Shown: positions 10,001 to 21,481, numbered from the stretch's first letter. The stretch: DNA of 64,000 bases from Pythium myriotylum (GCA_023091665.1 JALJCQ010000003.1:248001-312000); one strand, 5' to 3'. Numbers and translations are program-made. Notes: a model not told the origin generated them from the letters alone.

Positions 10001-11974
10001 CTCCTCGGGAGCCTCGACAACAGTCTTGGTCTCCTCGCCGGTGGCAGGGTTCTCCGAGATGACAGTCGAGTCACCCGTCACCGGGTTCTCCTCGATCACC
10101 GACTTGGTCTCCTCGCCGGTCAATGGGTCCTGAGCGATCACGATCTCCTTCTCCTCCTCGCCCGTCGATGGGTTCACGACGACGACATCCTTCTCGCCAG
10201 TGGCAGCGTTCACTTCCACGACTTCCTTCTCGCCCGTCGAAGGGTTCTCCACGACCTCAACCTTGGTCTGCTCCTCCTCCTGGACGGTCGGGTTCTCCTC
10301 GACGTACGGCTTCTGCTCCTGCTCGCCGGTCAACGGGTTCTCCACGGTCTCGGTCTTCTCGCCGGTGAGAGCGTTCTCCTCGATCACCGTCTTCTCGCCC
10401 GTCACCTGGTTCTCCTCAATGATCGTCGTCTTCACTTCCTCGCCAGTTGAGTCGCTGATCTCCGTGATGACGGTCTCGCCGGTGGCCGGGTTCTCCTCGA
10501 TCACCTTGTCGTTGCCAGTCACAGGGTCCTCCACGACGGTGGTCGTGGTCTGGGCCTCGTCCGTGACGACCTCCTTGACGCTGGTCTCAGTCTGCTCATC
10601 GTACGACTTGTGCTCCTCCTCGTACGACTTGTGGTCCTCCTCGGGAGCCTCGACAACAGTCTTGGTCTCCTCGCCGGTGGCAGGGTTCTCCGAGATGACA
10701 GTCGAGTCACCCGTCACCGGGTTCTCCTCGATCACCGACTTGGTCTCCTCGCCGGTCAATGGGTCCTGAGCGATCACGATCTCCTTCTCCTCCTCGCCCG
10801 TCGATGGGTTCACGACGACGACATCCTTCTCGCCAGTGGCAGCGTTCACTTCCACGACTTCCTTCTCGCCCGTCGAAGGGTTCTCCACGACCTCAACCTT
10901 GGTCTGCTCCTCCTCCTGGACGGTCGGGTTCTCCTCGACGTACGGCTTCTGCTCCTGCTCGCCGGTCAACGGGTTCTCCACGGTCTCGGTCTTCTCGCCG
11001 GTGAGAGCGTTCTCCTCGATCACCGTCTTCTCGCCCGTCACCTGGTTCTCCTCAATGATCGTCGTCTTCACTTCCTCGCCAGTTGAGTCGCTGATCTCCG
11101 TGATGACGGTCTCGCCGGTGGCCGGGTTCTCCTCGATCACCTTGTCGTTGCCAGTCACAGGGTCCTCCACGACGGTGGTCGTGGTCTGGGCCTCGTCCGT
11201 GACGACCTCCTTAACACTCGTGTCCGCCTGAGGCTGCTCTGGCGAGTAAGAGTCCAGTGCAGGCGCCGGGGGAGCCGTTGTCGGGCGGTACGCCTCCGGG
11301 ATGACGACATCCTCGATCGTGCAGAACTCCTGGATCATGTTGTAGAAGAGCGGGAAGCGGTCTTCCGTGACAGCGCCATTGTTGGCCGTGTCCTGTAATC
11401 ACCAAAAGCAAGAACCATTAGCAACAAAGTCCTCGTTCGAAGGACTCGTCCGTTCACGTACACGAGCAGAGAGACGCTTGACGCACGACGACTCCTTGTC
11501 GAAGTTTCGACGCAGACGACCCGAGTAGAGGTCCTTGAGGTCGTCCGAGATGTCGCCCTGCTCCACCTTGCTGAGCGCGTCGTCGCGGTTGGCGCGGAGC
11601 TGCTCGATGTACTCGTCAGACGTGACCTCGCCATCACCGTCCGCGTCGTACTGCGAGAACGGCGGCACGTACGCCGCCGGACCCGAGTCGTCGTTGTCGT
11701 CGTTGGCGTCGTCGTCCGGGATGACAAAGCTCTTGGCGTCGGCCTCGAGCTTCTCGTTCGACGAGACCGCGACGGCGTGGTCGCCCGGGAGCGCCATGTA
11801 CGTGGCGACGGCGCCAGCCGCGAGCAGCACGACGGACGCGCCCATGGCGGCCACGCGCTTCTGGCGGCGACGGCGGTCGCTGCGCTTGGGCGGCGCGACG
11901 ACGCGGCGGATGAACGCCGACTCTTCCTCCTGGTTCTGGCTGCCGTAGTCGGCGGCCTTGCTCGCTTCCTTCAT
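7056..11974 (-). CDS. Type II membrane protein with EF hand and six 212-residue repeats
   Basis: Proposed exons are 11462-11974, 7208-11392 and 7056-7139. The introns, 11393-11461 (GTACGT...TTACAG) and 7140-7207 (GTATGT...TGACAG), both keep frame, giving 1593 residues. Residues 1-40 are basic and cytosolic. Residues 41-62 form one membrane span (VAAMGASVVLLAAGAVATYMAL) without a cleavage site. Residues 110-121 form a canonical EF-hand loop (DADGDGEVTSDE), and a weaker second loop (DTANNGAVTEDR) follows exon 1. Then come six 212-residue repeats built of units of about 13 residues with the core N-P-x-T-G-E. They are followed by a helical C-terminal region and, in exon 3, FGYYGVYEKDEIFNAAVRWI. 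An initiator at 12009-12025 supports the ATG at 11974 over one at 12115. I do not recognise the family. An extended, acidic extracellular or luminal stalk with Ca2+ binding is inferred. Confidence 0.75.
7451..11212. repeat. Six tandem 636-bp repeats, nearly identical
   Basis: A 636-bp unit recurs with exact period; for example, the same sequence stands at 7656, 8292, 8928, 9564, 10200 and 10836. Copies look identical by eye over their length. The period is 212 codons, so the array is in frame inside the coding exon. The ends diverge abruptly: at 7451 the duplicated KSYEEEHKSYDE linker is missing, and after 11212 the sequence changes. Confidence 0.95.
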
Positions 11975-12008
11975 CGTGCCTGCTTGTCGGGTCGATCGCT
12001 CGAGCGCA

Positions 12009-12025
12009 CAAGTTGGAAAGTGAGC
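12009..12025 (-). promoter_or_regulatory. Oomycete initiator-like element of the repeat-protein gene
   Basis: The minus strand reads GCTCACTTTCCAACTTG, matching the oomycete initiator plus flanking region. It lies 35-51 bp before the ATG at 11974 and downstream of the alternative ATG at 12115. Confidence 0.6.
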
Positions 12026-12926
12026 ACCATGGCACTCGGCCTCGCGCTTCTTCCTTTTCGCTTTTCTTCTTCTCGCTCTTGGAGAGGACTCGAGAGGCGC
12101 GATCTTGTGGCGCATACAAAGCGCCAGTCAGCGGCCAAGCGCCGCCGCGAGGAGCCGGCGATCGGCGGCTGCGGCGCGCTGCACGCGAAGCGACGCGACG
12201 CGCGACCCTCTGCCGGCCGCTCGCTCGCGACGCATGGAGAAAGATCGCGGCGACGCTTAGGCCATATTGGTATTGGGGTGCAGGAAGCGATCCTGTTAAA
12301 ACTGGGAACTGGCGGGTTTAGAAGGGAATATGGCGAAATCTGGAAAGAAAAGAGAAAAGGACTCTTGGCGAGCCGATGCCGCGCGACTCTGCTCTGTGTG
12401 GAGGCATTGGGCGTGGGGAGGAGGAGCCAATGGCGATGGCGAGCGGGGTTGAGTCATACGGACGCGTCGCTTGCAGTCGCGGGAGCTGCTCACGAGGTCT
12501 ATCTGTGACGTGGTGCAATTTTAGAAAATTGGACGTGTGGAGTTGTGTAGAGTGTTTATGGTGAGAACGCGAGGCGTGAGGAGGAAGAGGAGGGATGTAG
12601 ACGCTACTGAGACCTGAGTCATGGGTGTGAGGTGGTTTGATCATGAGGTTCAGATTTCGGCGGATCTGTCTTCGAAATCTTTGACCTAATGAGATCGCAG
12701 TGAGCAACTGAGTTGGGTGAGGTTCAGTGCACTGGTGTTGATGTAAATGGAGTTATACAGTGCTCCACAGACATGGCACCACAAAGAGTTGACGCAGGAT
12801 GGGACTTTTGACTTCAAAGGCAGCATGTTTACATTGACGCACAGCTCAAAGTAATAAATAACACAACGTGGAGGCAGAGCACGCGTCTCTGTCGTGACTA
12901 ACTGGGGTCTCTAATCTCTCGGGCTT
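12026..12926. other. Intergenic
   Basis: No supportable gene. The frames in this stretch are short and without family features. Confidence 0.4.
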
Positions 12927-13430
12927 TCACGGCACTTGGAACGGCCTGGAGAAGCCTTCAAGCTGCGTGCGTCCTTCCCGCTTCTCACTCAAGAACTGGG
13001 CAACATCGAACGTCGGGTCGGACAGATCCACTTGCTGGGCACGCTCCAGAAGCTGGCGGTACTTGAGTGCCTTCTTGGCGAGCAGCACACTCGTGCTGGA
13101 CGCGGTCTCCTTCTGCACGGTCTCCACAAGTCGCAGCACGTTCTCCTTGGAGCGTGTGCAGAGAGCGGCGTCCTGACAGCGAAGCCTGACGCGGTACCGC
13201 GACGACGCATCCTCGCGACGACGCTGGGCGTAGACTTCGGAGCACGAGGCCGAGCGCTGCACGACGTTGCGTTGCAGCAGCAGCTCGTCGTCTCGCGAGA
13301 GCAGCGAGCGGAAGCGGCCGTCGCCGAGGGACTCGGACGCCGTGCGGAGACGGAACTGGCGAGGGCGGTCCCCGATCGCGTTGGCGAGCTCAGCCATGTC
13401 GGTGGGCGAGGCCTCGTTGATGGTGATCAT
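12927..13430 (-). CDS. Unrecognised small-protein family, member 1
   Basis: A 167-residue protein starting at the ATG at 13430, 27 bp downstream of an initiator-like element. The longer open frame to 13613 lies upstream of that element and is not used in this model. The family features are a basophilic serine motif (RSASCSEVY, about residues 59-67), a central segment (VRLRCQDAALCTRSKENVLRLVE) and a helical block (LLAKKALKYRQLLERAQQVDL). The signature SDPTFDVAQFL follows. There is no signal peptide or membrane span. It is the most diverged and leftmost of eight related loci in the window, all on this strand. The function is unknown. The R-S-x-S motif could be a kinase or 14-3-3 site (inference). 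Confidence 0.7.
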   Translation of the reverse strand: MITINEASPTDMAELANAIGDRPRQFRLRTASESLGDGRFRSLLSRDDELLLQRNVVQRSASCSEVYAQRRREDASSRYRVRLRCQDAALCTRSKENVLRLVETVQKETASSTSVLLAKKALKYRQLLERAQQVDLSDPTFDVAQFLSEKREGRTQLEGFSRPFQVP

Positions 13431-13456
13431 GCTGGACTCGCGACTGGGCTCGACGA

Positions 13457-13476
13457 GGGGAAAGTGGGAATGAACT
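13457..13476 (-). promoter_or_regulatory. Oomycete initiator-like element of small-family member 1
   Basis: The minus strand reads CCAGTTCATTCCCACTTTCC, placed 27-46 bp upstream of the ATG at 13430. Confidence 0.5.
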
Positions 13477-15716
13477 GGCGAGCGGCAGGCGGCGCTCGGA
13501 CACGGCAAGCAAGCCAAGTGTGGGGAGGCCCACAACCAGCACGATCCCATTCGCGAGCAGCTCCTCTTGATCTCATCTCCGTCGGCAGAAAGGACCCTTC
13601 GTCGATTCCGCAATTTTCACAATATTTTTATTGGAGACCTGCTCGACAGCGATTGCAGCACAGTATAAATTTTCTTGTTGACTTGTTTTTTCTTTTGAAA
13701 ATATGATAAAAATTATGCTTTTGTTGGTGTTGTCTTCTCGCTCTATCTCGACGGTGGTGGTCGACCCACTGCACACAACAGGCGATTGCTCTCGACTCAT
13801 TCCACGCCAAGTTGGCTCGTCTGCGAATGACGAGATCGTCGAACCTTTTCGTGCTGAAACCGTCAACAGAACGCTGGAAGAAGAAAAAAAAAACAAGACC
13901 AAGAAACAAACGGTGCGGAGCTGTTGGCGTCGTTTTAAGCGCGTGTTTAGTGCTGGTTCTAGTACAAGCAACCGGCGGGAGGAGTCGTAAAAGCTAGGTT
14001 TTACCGAACTCCACCCTTTCTCAGAAATTCGAAATAAACTACCACAACCAATAAAAAAATATCGAAGCTTACCGAACTGGAATAGCAGACGACCCGCCGA
14101 ACTCAGGCTCTGTTCAGTGGGCTCAGTTACGTGAGCTCTTGGTCTTCCGACATGAACGATGGGAGGTTCTTCAAACCGCCACGACTCGCTCCAGATACCA
14201 AAATGCAGAACGCGTATCCAGTCTCGCGAGTCGCTAGTTCGATCAACTGAAGATGGTTTCGTCGACTGGGAGTTTACCGTCGCCTCTTCATGATTGGACG
14301 TCGCGAATTTCCCGTCGCCAGCTGAATCCCTGGCGTGCGAATCCAGCGTTGTCCAGTCCTGCGTTCAGAAGATCCAGCTACAAATCTCTCGGAGAATGGT
14401 CTCAGCGAGAACCTCGCACGACCCATGGCGAATGCAGTTTGGCCTGTGTCTGGTCTCTGCTGCGTTCGACGCTGAGCCGTCGAGCCAGCCGATGGCCAGT
14501 TTGTCCCCAGAGCAGAAGCCTCCTGACACCTCCACTCGACGCCTCCTTGGCGAAAAAGAGTAGTTTCTGCACACTCACGTGTCGACAGTGGCTACGAATC
14601 TCAGACTATCCCCAGTTTGAACTTGAGGTAGCCATCGCAGAAAGGGATCGAGCTCTCAAGATACCGGTACGTGATCCCGTACGTTGGGGCCTCTAGTTTG
14701 CCCGAACTTGCATTTGACGTCATCTTGAGCACGAGTTGGTTACGGTAAGACACCAAAACCGACGTGGGATGGGGCCGCGTCGATTGGGCGCATGGATTGG
14801 CCGGCTTGAAGCTGGGAGGGTCACGGACCCATTGCACCCCTTGACCGAGAACGGGAAAGCAGGAGGCTTCGATGAAGCCCCTTTCCAGTCCACCAGGCCG
14901 CTTCGTCGGCTGCAAAAGGGCGAACCGCGCTTGAGTCCTGACGCAAGGCGGACCAAGATGGCGATACCTTCTGTGGAGCCGAGCCAACTCGACTGACCTG
15001 GCGTCATTCTTCGCGTAGCTAAATCGTTTTCCAACTTGCAACCCAACGAACTGCAGGCATCCTGAGAGGCGATGTCCATGCATGCTAGTTGCAATTGCAC
15101 GGATAACCACTTCTGCTCTCACGCTGCAATCGATCCTGACGCAAGCGGCAGACACTTCCTGACGATGGCAATGCAAAACTTCTCCCAAGTTTGCAGCTGT
15201 AGTAGCTTGGGAGAAAACCTCAGCGACCTGTCAATGTTCGACGCCTTGGACTGACCAGTGCCCGTGTTGATCGTTTGGACAACCCAGACGACCTAGACAA
15301 ACTTCAGCAATCCCCCACGACATGTCGCTCTGGTTCAGTAGCATAGACACACACTGTCAACTCAGACTTCCACTATCTGGTCATTTGTCCGTTGCTTCAT
15401 GATCACACTTGTCATGTTGATTGACCATATTCCCACTCTCGCAAACCTCATCCATCAGCTCGTGACGACTCTCTCTTTCTCTCTCGCGAGCGCGCGTTGA
15501 GGGCATCGTTCGCTCAACACAAGAACACAGCAAAAGCGCACGGTCCGACTGACACTAGCGGAACCATCGTCACAGACCTGGCACCACCATTTTGGGATCT
15601 CTGGACGGGAGTGTCTTGAGACACAACTGGGAACGTCATGCCTCCTGGTTGCTCTCGGGTTTTACATCGGAGAACTTCGGCAACTTCGTGCATGAAGAAC
15701 TACAATCGCACTTTCT
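13477..15716. other. 2.2-kb stretch without recognisable gene
   Basis: It contains frames of up to 195 codons on the minus strand (14601-15188) and 147 on the plus strand (14253-14696). They overlap each other and show no family motif, initiator or codon pattern I could defend. They may be eroded repeats. An AT-rich segment at 13570-14080 separates them from small-family member 1. Confidence 0.35.
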
Positions 15717-16150
15717 ATGCATTCCCGGGTGATGTTCTGGTTGTGCACGATATGTCATTCCCATTTCCCTTATATCATTATGTTGCTTTCGCTATACCGT
15801 GAACTCCACACACCAGAATGAACTAGTCTTTCTAGCTGACAACCTTGCTCCACTTAATGCCCATAAACGCTGCGACATCAAATCCTGGGTCCTCAACATT
15901 CGCAGCCTCTGCACGACGCAGCAGGTTGCGATACCGAAGCGCCTTCTTCGCGATCGTGGAAGAGTTGTCGTTCGGTGATCGATCCTCCTTGGCAGCTCGT
16001 AGGAGACGACATATGTTATCAAGGGTGTTGGTGCATATCGAATCGTCTGTGTATGCGATTTGTATGCGTGCGCTTGGATGAGCGTCGCGGTGTGACTGAA
16101 CAAGGTCGCTGCACGACACTGCGCGGTTCAACGTATGTGGTCTTGGTACA
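15717..16150. repeat. 434-bp almost identical block, copy 1 (copy 2 at 20332-20765)
   Basis: Aligns to 20332-20765 at a constant offset of 4615 bp. The only difference I see is G/A in the GGTT(G/A)TGCACG stretch. Both edges are abrupt. It covers the C-terminal 106 codons of family member 2 plus 115 bp of 3' flank. This is much more similar than the surrounding duplicated DNA, which suggests recent gene conversion. Confidence 0.85.
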
Positions 16151-16230
16151 TGTTGGCCTATGTGGCACCAGCCATTTACGATCGAGTCGGAGCGTCGACG
16201 CCTGGCCGTGTAGACTGAAGGAGGGCTCAT
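15832..16230 (-). CDS. Unrecognised small-protein family, member 2
   Basis: 132 residues from the ATG at 16230. The frame is open further upstream, but only to a GTG. Family features in order are RAVSCSDL (serine motif), ARIQIAYTDDSICTNTLDNICRLLRAAKE (central segment), STIAKKALRYRNLLRRAEAANV (helix) and EDPGFDVAAFMGIKWSKVVS (signature and C-terminus). The last 106 residues are identical to member 4 at 20447-20857, while the N-terminal parts differ, as expected from a conversion tract. Whether this copy is expressed is not known. It is cytosolic by sequence, and its function is unknown. Confidence 0.6.
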   Translation of the reverse strand: MSPPSVYTARRRRSDSIVNGWCHIGQHVPRPHTLNRAVSCSDLVQSHRDAHPSARIQIAYTDDSICTNTLDNICRLLRAAKEDRSPNDNSSTIAKKALRYRNLLRRAEAANVEDPGFDVAAFMGIKWSKVVS

Positions 16231-17322
16231 CCTTGGAAATACTGGCTGGAGTGAGAAGAGGGCTCGCCACGGCTTCTTGAGAAGTGAGCGTTGTTCTGAA
16301 GCACTCTGGAAGTGTTGGTCACGTGGGAAGAGTCTCCCAAGCCCGTGGAGGGTCGCCTCGCCAACCAAGGGGAGGGGGAGAAGCTTTATCCTCCTCACTT
16401 CATTGTCCCACCGTTTCGTTCCGTTGCGAACTCATCGAAGTTGTGACGAAGTGTTTTGATATCATCCGCATGGTGTTGTTGACCCTCTTCTGCCAAGTTT
16501 CGATCTCCAATCAATCTCGGCTGTGCCTTTCGCCGCGCAGCAAGAGCGAGAAATCCGCCGATTTTATTGAGTCGTTTCGCTATTCATGGCTTGAGATTCT
16601 TCGCTATTTCCTACAGCCGACCCATCAGACTCATGCCCTTTTGTAATTGGTCGGACGAAGATAACGTCGGCGTTGCGAGATCCTTTCACCGCTCAGTCTT
16701 CGGCGGATTTTTGCCCGTTTCATTCACGTATCGTCCCATTATTAGCGGCTCTTAGGACCAAGTCAAACCTCCCGTCGGGGCCGACTTGTTTCCTAAAATT
16801 CGTTGTCGACCAAGCAGTCTCCACATTACGGCACTCGACATGGCAACATGATCTGTCGAGGTCCTCGCAGCTACTTGCTGTGTGCAGGCAATCGTGTAAG
16901 CAGTACAGTATCAGGTGTTATGTATCGTTGTCCAAGCAACATTGGGACAAGATATCTGTAGCCAAGCATCGAGATTGGAGTTGGATGCCACAGATCTTCC
17001 ATGTACTGATAAAAGTTGTAGGTAGTCGGCTGCGCGATTGCCCCAATGCGAAGGGACGTGGAACGCTACAGAAGTCTGTGGCCGACAGAGGGGTTCCACA
17101 AGCCCGTAATCACACGCAAGTCGGCAGAAAGTCGGCCCACTGAACAATCCAGTCGACAGTGGTTTCGTTGTCCTGACCCATCCAGAATACATTTTCCTTG
17201 ATTCGTTTGACATTTGGACCAATCAGTTAGATTGTTTCGATATCAACGTATGCTTTGGCTCTCCCTTTGATGGAAGAGGAGGCGGCGTTCTTCGTGCCCC
17301 ACCGCCACTATGAGCTTAGAAA

Positions 17323-17914
17323 TCAAGGATGAACTGTACAAACAGAACTCAATAGATTCGTTAAGCTCATCTTCGTTGATACTGAGTACCGCTGACATTG
17401 AATCCCCCTGTATATCGCGACATCTAATGCAGGGTCTTCCACATTCGCTGCCTTTGCGTGCGCGAACCTGTTCCTTTGCGAAGTGTCTTTCTTACCAGCA
17501 ACACAGTTGTGCAATCGGATGGTTTGGTTTTGGGTGGCGCGTGTAAGGCGCTGCAGGTTCTCTTGCGAGTTGGTGCAAAGTGAGTCATCTGAGTCAAAGA
17601 TGCGGACTCTTGGAATCAATGTGTCCTGTGTGCACTGCCCGTCGCTCGCACATGGGGATGCCCACGTATATTGGCTCGGCGAAGGTCCCGAGCGACAGCG
17701 AACACAAGCGAGGTGGCGCGATGGTGCTCCCTCTTGGGAAAGGTGGCGTCCTCAAACATTCTTAAACTTACGGCTTATGGTGGATCGTGCGGATTCAATT
17801 TTGCTTGAGGTTGGCAGCTCGCTTCACAAGAGCGATGGCAGTTTTTGGAGCTCCCATCGGTCGAACCCACGGGTTCACTTGAAGAGACGAGGCGGGGATG
17901 CCGTGACTATGCAT
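17323..17914 (-). pseudogene. Broken copy of the small-protein family, member 3
   Basis: The N-terminus at 17914 (MHSHGIPASSLQVNPWVRP) matches the start of member 5 at 22587, but the frame then ends. A second frame (17323-17619) continues with VRIFDSDDSLCTNSQENLQRL and DPALDVAIYRGI. The frames do not join, the helical KKALRYR block is scrambled, and the C-terminus runs on. It is the duplicate partner of member 5. Confidence 0.7.
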
Positions 17915-19489
17915 CTGTGCGGAAACGGTGCGCGGGTTCAAGGATTCTTCAGTCCAGTAAACGTATATGAATTTGCGAGTTCCTTGCGGATCCATCCGAC
18001 CGCCAATACGTTGAAGTTGCGGCGCCTTGTGCTGAGATTGAAACTTTCCGAATCCTCTTTATTCTGGATCTCATTCTGACGGAGCAAAATTGCTTTGTTC
18101 AGCGCTAACATGATCGATCCCATGTTGGCTTCGACTGTGTTCTGGAGGCTCGTCCGACAGTTTGCGATCTGGGAAGGCACATGATATGTATTTGTTCAGG
18201 TCTGGGTTGCCGGACCCGTGAACCATCAGAAATGCTACCGTACATTGGACGAACGCGTTGGTTCACGCAGAAGCGTCCGCCCTCCCCCTTCCCCCCTCTC
18301 TCCCTCCCTCTTCAGACGACCCATCACTACAAGTGTGGAACTCAACCACTGTGTCGTCAGTGCTCCTCCACACCACGTCTAGTGGCAGGTTGTCGAGAAA
18401 GCACGATTTTGCTGCGGAGCGATGTAGTGTATGAAAGGCGCCTCGTGGAGACGTGCCCAAGAATTCAGCGCAAGTTACTTTAAGAGACTGGTATAACGTC
18501 GATGTGCACATCGTTCGAAGACCGCGTATTGGACCATTCGCCGAAGACACACACCAGCGCTCGGAACAAAACAGCTATTTCCTCGAGGATTGAGTGCTGC
18601 ATATACCCTCTCGATCGCGATGGGTATCTGCAACATTCGATACTCTGGGGTCTTCGTGTTCTCCAGCTCAAGGCTCCCTCATCCTTGCCATCGAACAGTC
18701 GGCGTTGACGGATCAAGGCGGTGGAAACACTGGTAACCACAGGTAAAAACTTTCGAGACCACAACACCTGCTTTTATTGTTGGCGTGACAGCTTCGATTC
18801 GCGGAAGCTTGCATCCACTTCGTTTGGGTGTGTACTTATCGTGTGGTGGTGCTCTGGAGAACTTCGCTTGATTTGTGATCCCGAGTTTAGAAACTGAGAA
18901 AGACTTTTCCAGAGTCAACTTTCCAATACAGCCATGTTCGTTTTATTCAATTTCAAGCTCTGAGCATGGGCTACCGCCAATTGACCGTGCCACTCGCAGT
19001 CACGCCGACGCAGGGAAAGGGTTGTATTTCCAAAGCGAATTAGTTACGACTGCCTCTCATCTCGCCTACCACTCTCTTTGTTGGTTTCTTGAACATGTAT
19101 CAGATGCAACAATCTCATGGTTGGTAAAAGGCTCACAGGGCCTGTGGCAATTGTCATCAGGAGTTTTGTTTTGATCATCGATTTTTCAAAATTGATCGTG
19201 AAATGGTGTGCTCTGAGCATACATCATCTCGATGGCTTGTGCTGTTATGTAACGTGACAAAACGCGGGAAAGAAAGACATGAACAGCAAATCCAAGCCTC
19301 CACTTCACGAGATCACCCTAGCACTGTCAGACAAGTTGTTGGACCTCAAACTTTTCGTGTGATGTAAGATGTCAGCACCCGGATCAGCGCAAGCCTATCT
19401 GCTACCCAACAAGACGCGATGCTCATCGAAGAACTCCGCGAAACTTTTTGGATCAAGTTCTCCCCACCTACCCTCCTCCAGGAGGATTC

Positions 19490-20165
19490 ACCCGTCAGGA
19501 ATGCGATCACCTGATATTTTCGACGGTGGTTCCCACGCCACCTCCGGGACGGCGGCCTCCGGAATAGTCCTCATCCAAGTAGCCAAAACCTCAGGTGATG
19601 CCTCGATCGACTAGACAAGTGGTGAAAAGTTCGCTCAACGCAGTATTACTCAGCATCAAGCACTCTATGAAGGACTCATCGCCGGCCTGGGGGCCGCCCG
19701 TGAGCGCAACATCACCGAGCTTGAAGCCATCGGTCGTGTCGCCCTCGTACTCAGGCAGCTACGCGACCAACGACCTCCTCGCAACCGTGCGCTTGCCAAC
19801 TTATATCTGCACGCAGGCTGACCTCACCGAAGTCTCAGCCTGGATCCTTCACTCACGTGCCTATGAAAAGATGACCGGGACACTCATCAAATTCGGCACA
19901 ACACCGAGCTGAGGAACCCCCCTCGCTTCCCTCTGTTCCGAAGCCAAGTCCGCGCGCACAACTCGCCAATCTTGCGATGGACTTGCGATCTAGCTCGCAA
20001 GCTTTCACACCAACCACCCGAGACGGTCACTCTGATCTCTCGGTGATGCTGTACAACGACCTACTTCCGTCGCTCGCGGATTCCACCGCGAGTAGCGTTG
20101 AGCTTTAAAACAGTCGAAACCCAGCGGAGCTATTAGGATTCACTAGACTTTATCATCATCATCCC
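19490..20165 (+). mobile_element. Degenerate LINE 3' fragment (RNase H remnant and tail)
   Basis: The frame around 19665-19820 reads LYEGLIAGLGAARERNITELEAIG and LVLRQLRDQRPPRN, matching the RNase H part of the better copy at 28371-29612. Stops and frameshifts interrupt it. Near 20134 it ends with GCTATTAGGATTCAC followed by a TCATCATCATC tail, the 3' end shared by this element family. Confidence 0.65.
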
Positions 20166-20175
20166 TCCGTTGACT

Positions 20176-20331
20176 TGTCGAACTTGCTCTACAACGACCT
20201 ACGTCCATGGTGGCCTTCACGAGTCCACCATGCTGACACATTACAGGTCTCCATGTTCAGCCCATCAAGCTATTAGGATTCACAGGATGAACTCAACAGA
20301 CTTCACTTCCATCGTCATCATCACCTACAGG
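20176..20331 (+). mobile_element. LINE 3'-end fragment
   Basis: It reads NLLYNDLRPWWPS, the C-terminus seen in the copy at 27505-28370. A variant of the shared 3' UTR (AGCTATTAGGATTCACAGG, CTCAACAGACTTCACTTCC) and a short CATCATCAC tail follow. The tail abuts the 434-bp block directly. Confidence 0.65.
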
Positions 20332-20765
20332 ATGCATTCCCGGGTGATGTTCTGGTTATGCACGATATGTCATTCCCATTTCCCTTATATCATTATGTTG
20401 CTTTCGCTATACCGTGAACTCCACACACCAGAATGAACTAGTCTTTCTAGCTGACAACCTTGCTCCACTTAATGCCCATAAACGCTGCGACATCAAATCC
20501 TGGGTCCTCAACATTCGCAGCCTCTGCACGACGCAGCAGGTTGCGATACCGAAGCGCCTTCTTCGCGATCGTGGAAGAGTTGTCGTTCGGTGATCGATCC
20601 TCCTTGGCAGCTCGTAGGAGACGACATATGTTATCAAGGGTGTTGGTGCATATCGAATCGTCTGTGTATGCGATTTGTATGCGTGCGCTTGGATGAGCGT
20701 CGCGGTGTGACTGAACAAGGTCGCTGCACGACACTGCGCGGTTCAACGTATGTGGTCTTGGTACA
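20332..20765. repeat. 434-bp almost identical block, copy 2
   Basis: Partner of 15717-16150, with one visible mismatch. Its left edge coincides with the end of a LINE tail. Confidence 0.85.
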
Positions 20766-20857
20766 AGTTGGTCGAAAGTGCTGTCACTGTGGCTGCGCCC
20801 ATGTAGAATTGAGTAGGAGCATCGACGCCTGGCCTTGCAGACTGAAGGAGGGCACAT
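20447..20857 (-). CDS. Unrecognised small-protein family, member 4
   Basis: 136 residues from the ATG at 20857. The N-terminus differs from member 2 (MCPPSVCKARRRCSYS), but the last 106 residues are identical, from PHTLNRAVSCSDL to the stop. All family features are present: serine motif, YTDDSIC segment, KKALRYR helix and DPGFDVAAFMGIKW. This is the duplicate of member 2; the identity extends into the 3' flank. The function is unknown. Confidence 0.6.
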   Translation of the reverse strand: MCPPSVCKARRRCSYSILHGRSHSDSTFDQLVPRPHTLNRAVSCSDLVQSHRDAHPSARIQIAYTDDSICTNTLDNICRLLRAAKEDRSPNDNSSTIAKKALRYRNLLRRAEAANVEDPGFDVAAFMGIKWSKVVS

Positions 20858-21481
20858 TCTTGGGATGACTGGCTGGAGTGGAGTGAGAGCTCGTCTCGTT
20901 TTCTTGAGAAGTGAGCGTTGTTCTGAAGCACTCTGGAAGAGTTGGTCAAGTGGGAAGAATCTCCGAAACTCGTGGAGGGTCGCCTTGTTAACCGAGGAGA
21001 GGGGGGAAGCTCCGTGTTTCTCGCTTCGCTGCTCCACCGCTTCGTTCCGTTATAAGTCGACGATCTATCCTTGAAATTATATGTGAAGCCTTGACCCTCT
21101 TCTGCCTCGTCTTACTAAAATCTTAACAACTCCATTCACAGGAGAAAATAATGTGCCGAAACTATTGAGTCGTTTCGCGGACTTCACGGAGTTTCACCCT
21201 CATGCCCCTCTTCTATTGGTCGGACGAAGGTAAAGTAGGCGTTGTGCGATCTTTTCACGGTTCAGCCATGGGCGGATATCCGCGCGTTTCGTCCCCGTAT
21301 CATCCTTTATTCTGCGGTTCCTTTGGGCCAGGTCGAACTGCCACCCTTGGAGCCGACTTGATTGCTGAAATCTGCATGTTATGGTTCTTCGCGATGCAAA
21401 ATCTTGCTTCGGCATCGCCCTCTGTCGATGTCAGAAATTCTTAGTTGGGTTCGGGCGGCCTTATAAGTAATACAGTATCAA

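Larger units (their letters stand above)
15717..19380. repeat. Segmental duplication, copy 1
   Basis: Collinear with 20332-23770. Matching landmarks are family member 2 (15832), the TATCAGGTGTTATGTATCG stretch near 16911, the broken member 3 (17323-17914), GTGTCGTCAGTGCTCCTC near 18350 and CCACTTCACGAGATCACC near 19300. Outside the 434-bp block the copies are clearly diverged, with indels. Apart from the two family loci I find no gene in it. The parts 16231-17322 and 17915-19380 hold only eroded sequence. Confidence 0.7.

Noticed and set aside
7451..11212. CRISPR-like or bacterial LPxTG-type interpretation of the repeat array
   Set aside because: The units are long, adjacent and coding without spacers. 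The N-P-x-T-G-E core lies inside every repeat rather than at a C-terminal sorting signal, and the gene has introns.
7175..11231. Repeated open frames on the plus strand opposite the 636-bp array (such as 158- and 189-codon frames recurring every 636 bp)
   Set aside because: They are antisense shadows of the GC-rich repeat. The minus frame is continuous, spliced and has sensible composition.
11975..12115. Upstream ATG at 12115 for the repeat-protein gene
   Set aside because: It lies upstream of the initiator-like element at 12009-12025 and would add a basic segment unlike a membrane-protein start.
14253..15188. Overlapping frames of 147 (plus) and 195 (minus) codons
   Set aside because: No domain, promoter element or duplication partner found; the two strands compete, so no gene is called.
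15832..16398. Longer version of small-family member 2 (and of member 4 to 21037)
   Set aside because: The extra N-terminal frames begin only at GTG; the first ATGs are at 16230 and 20857.
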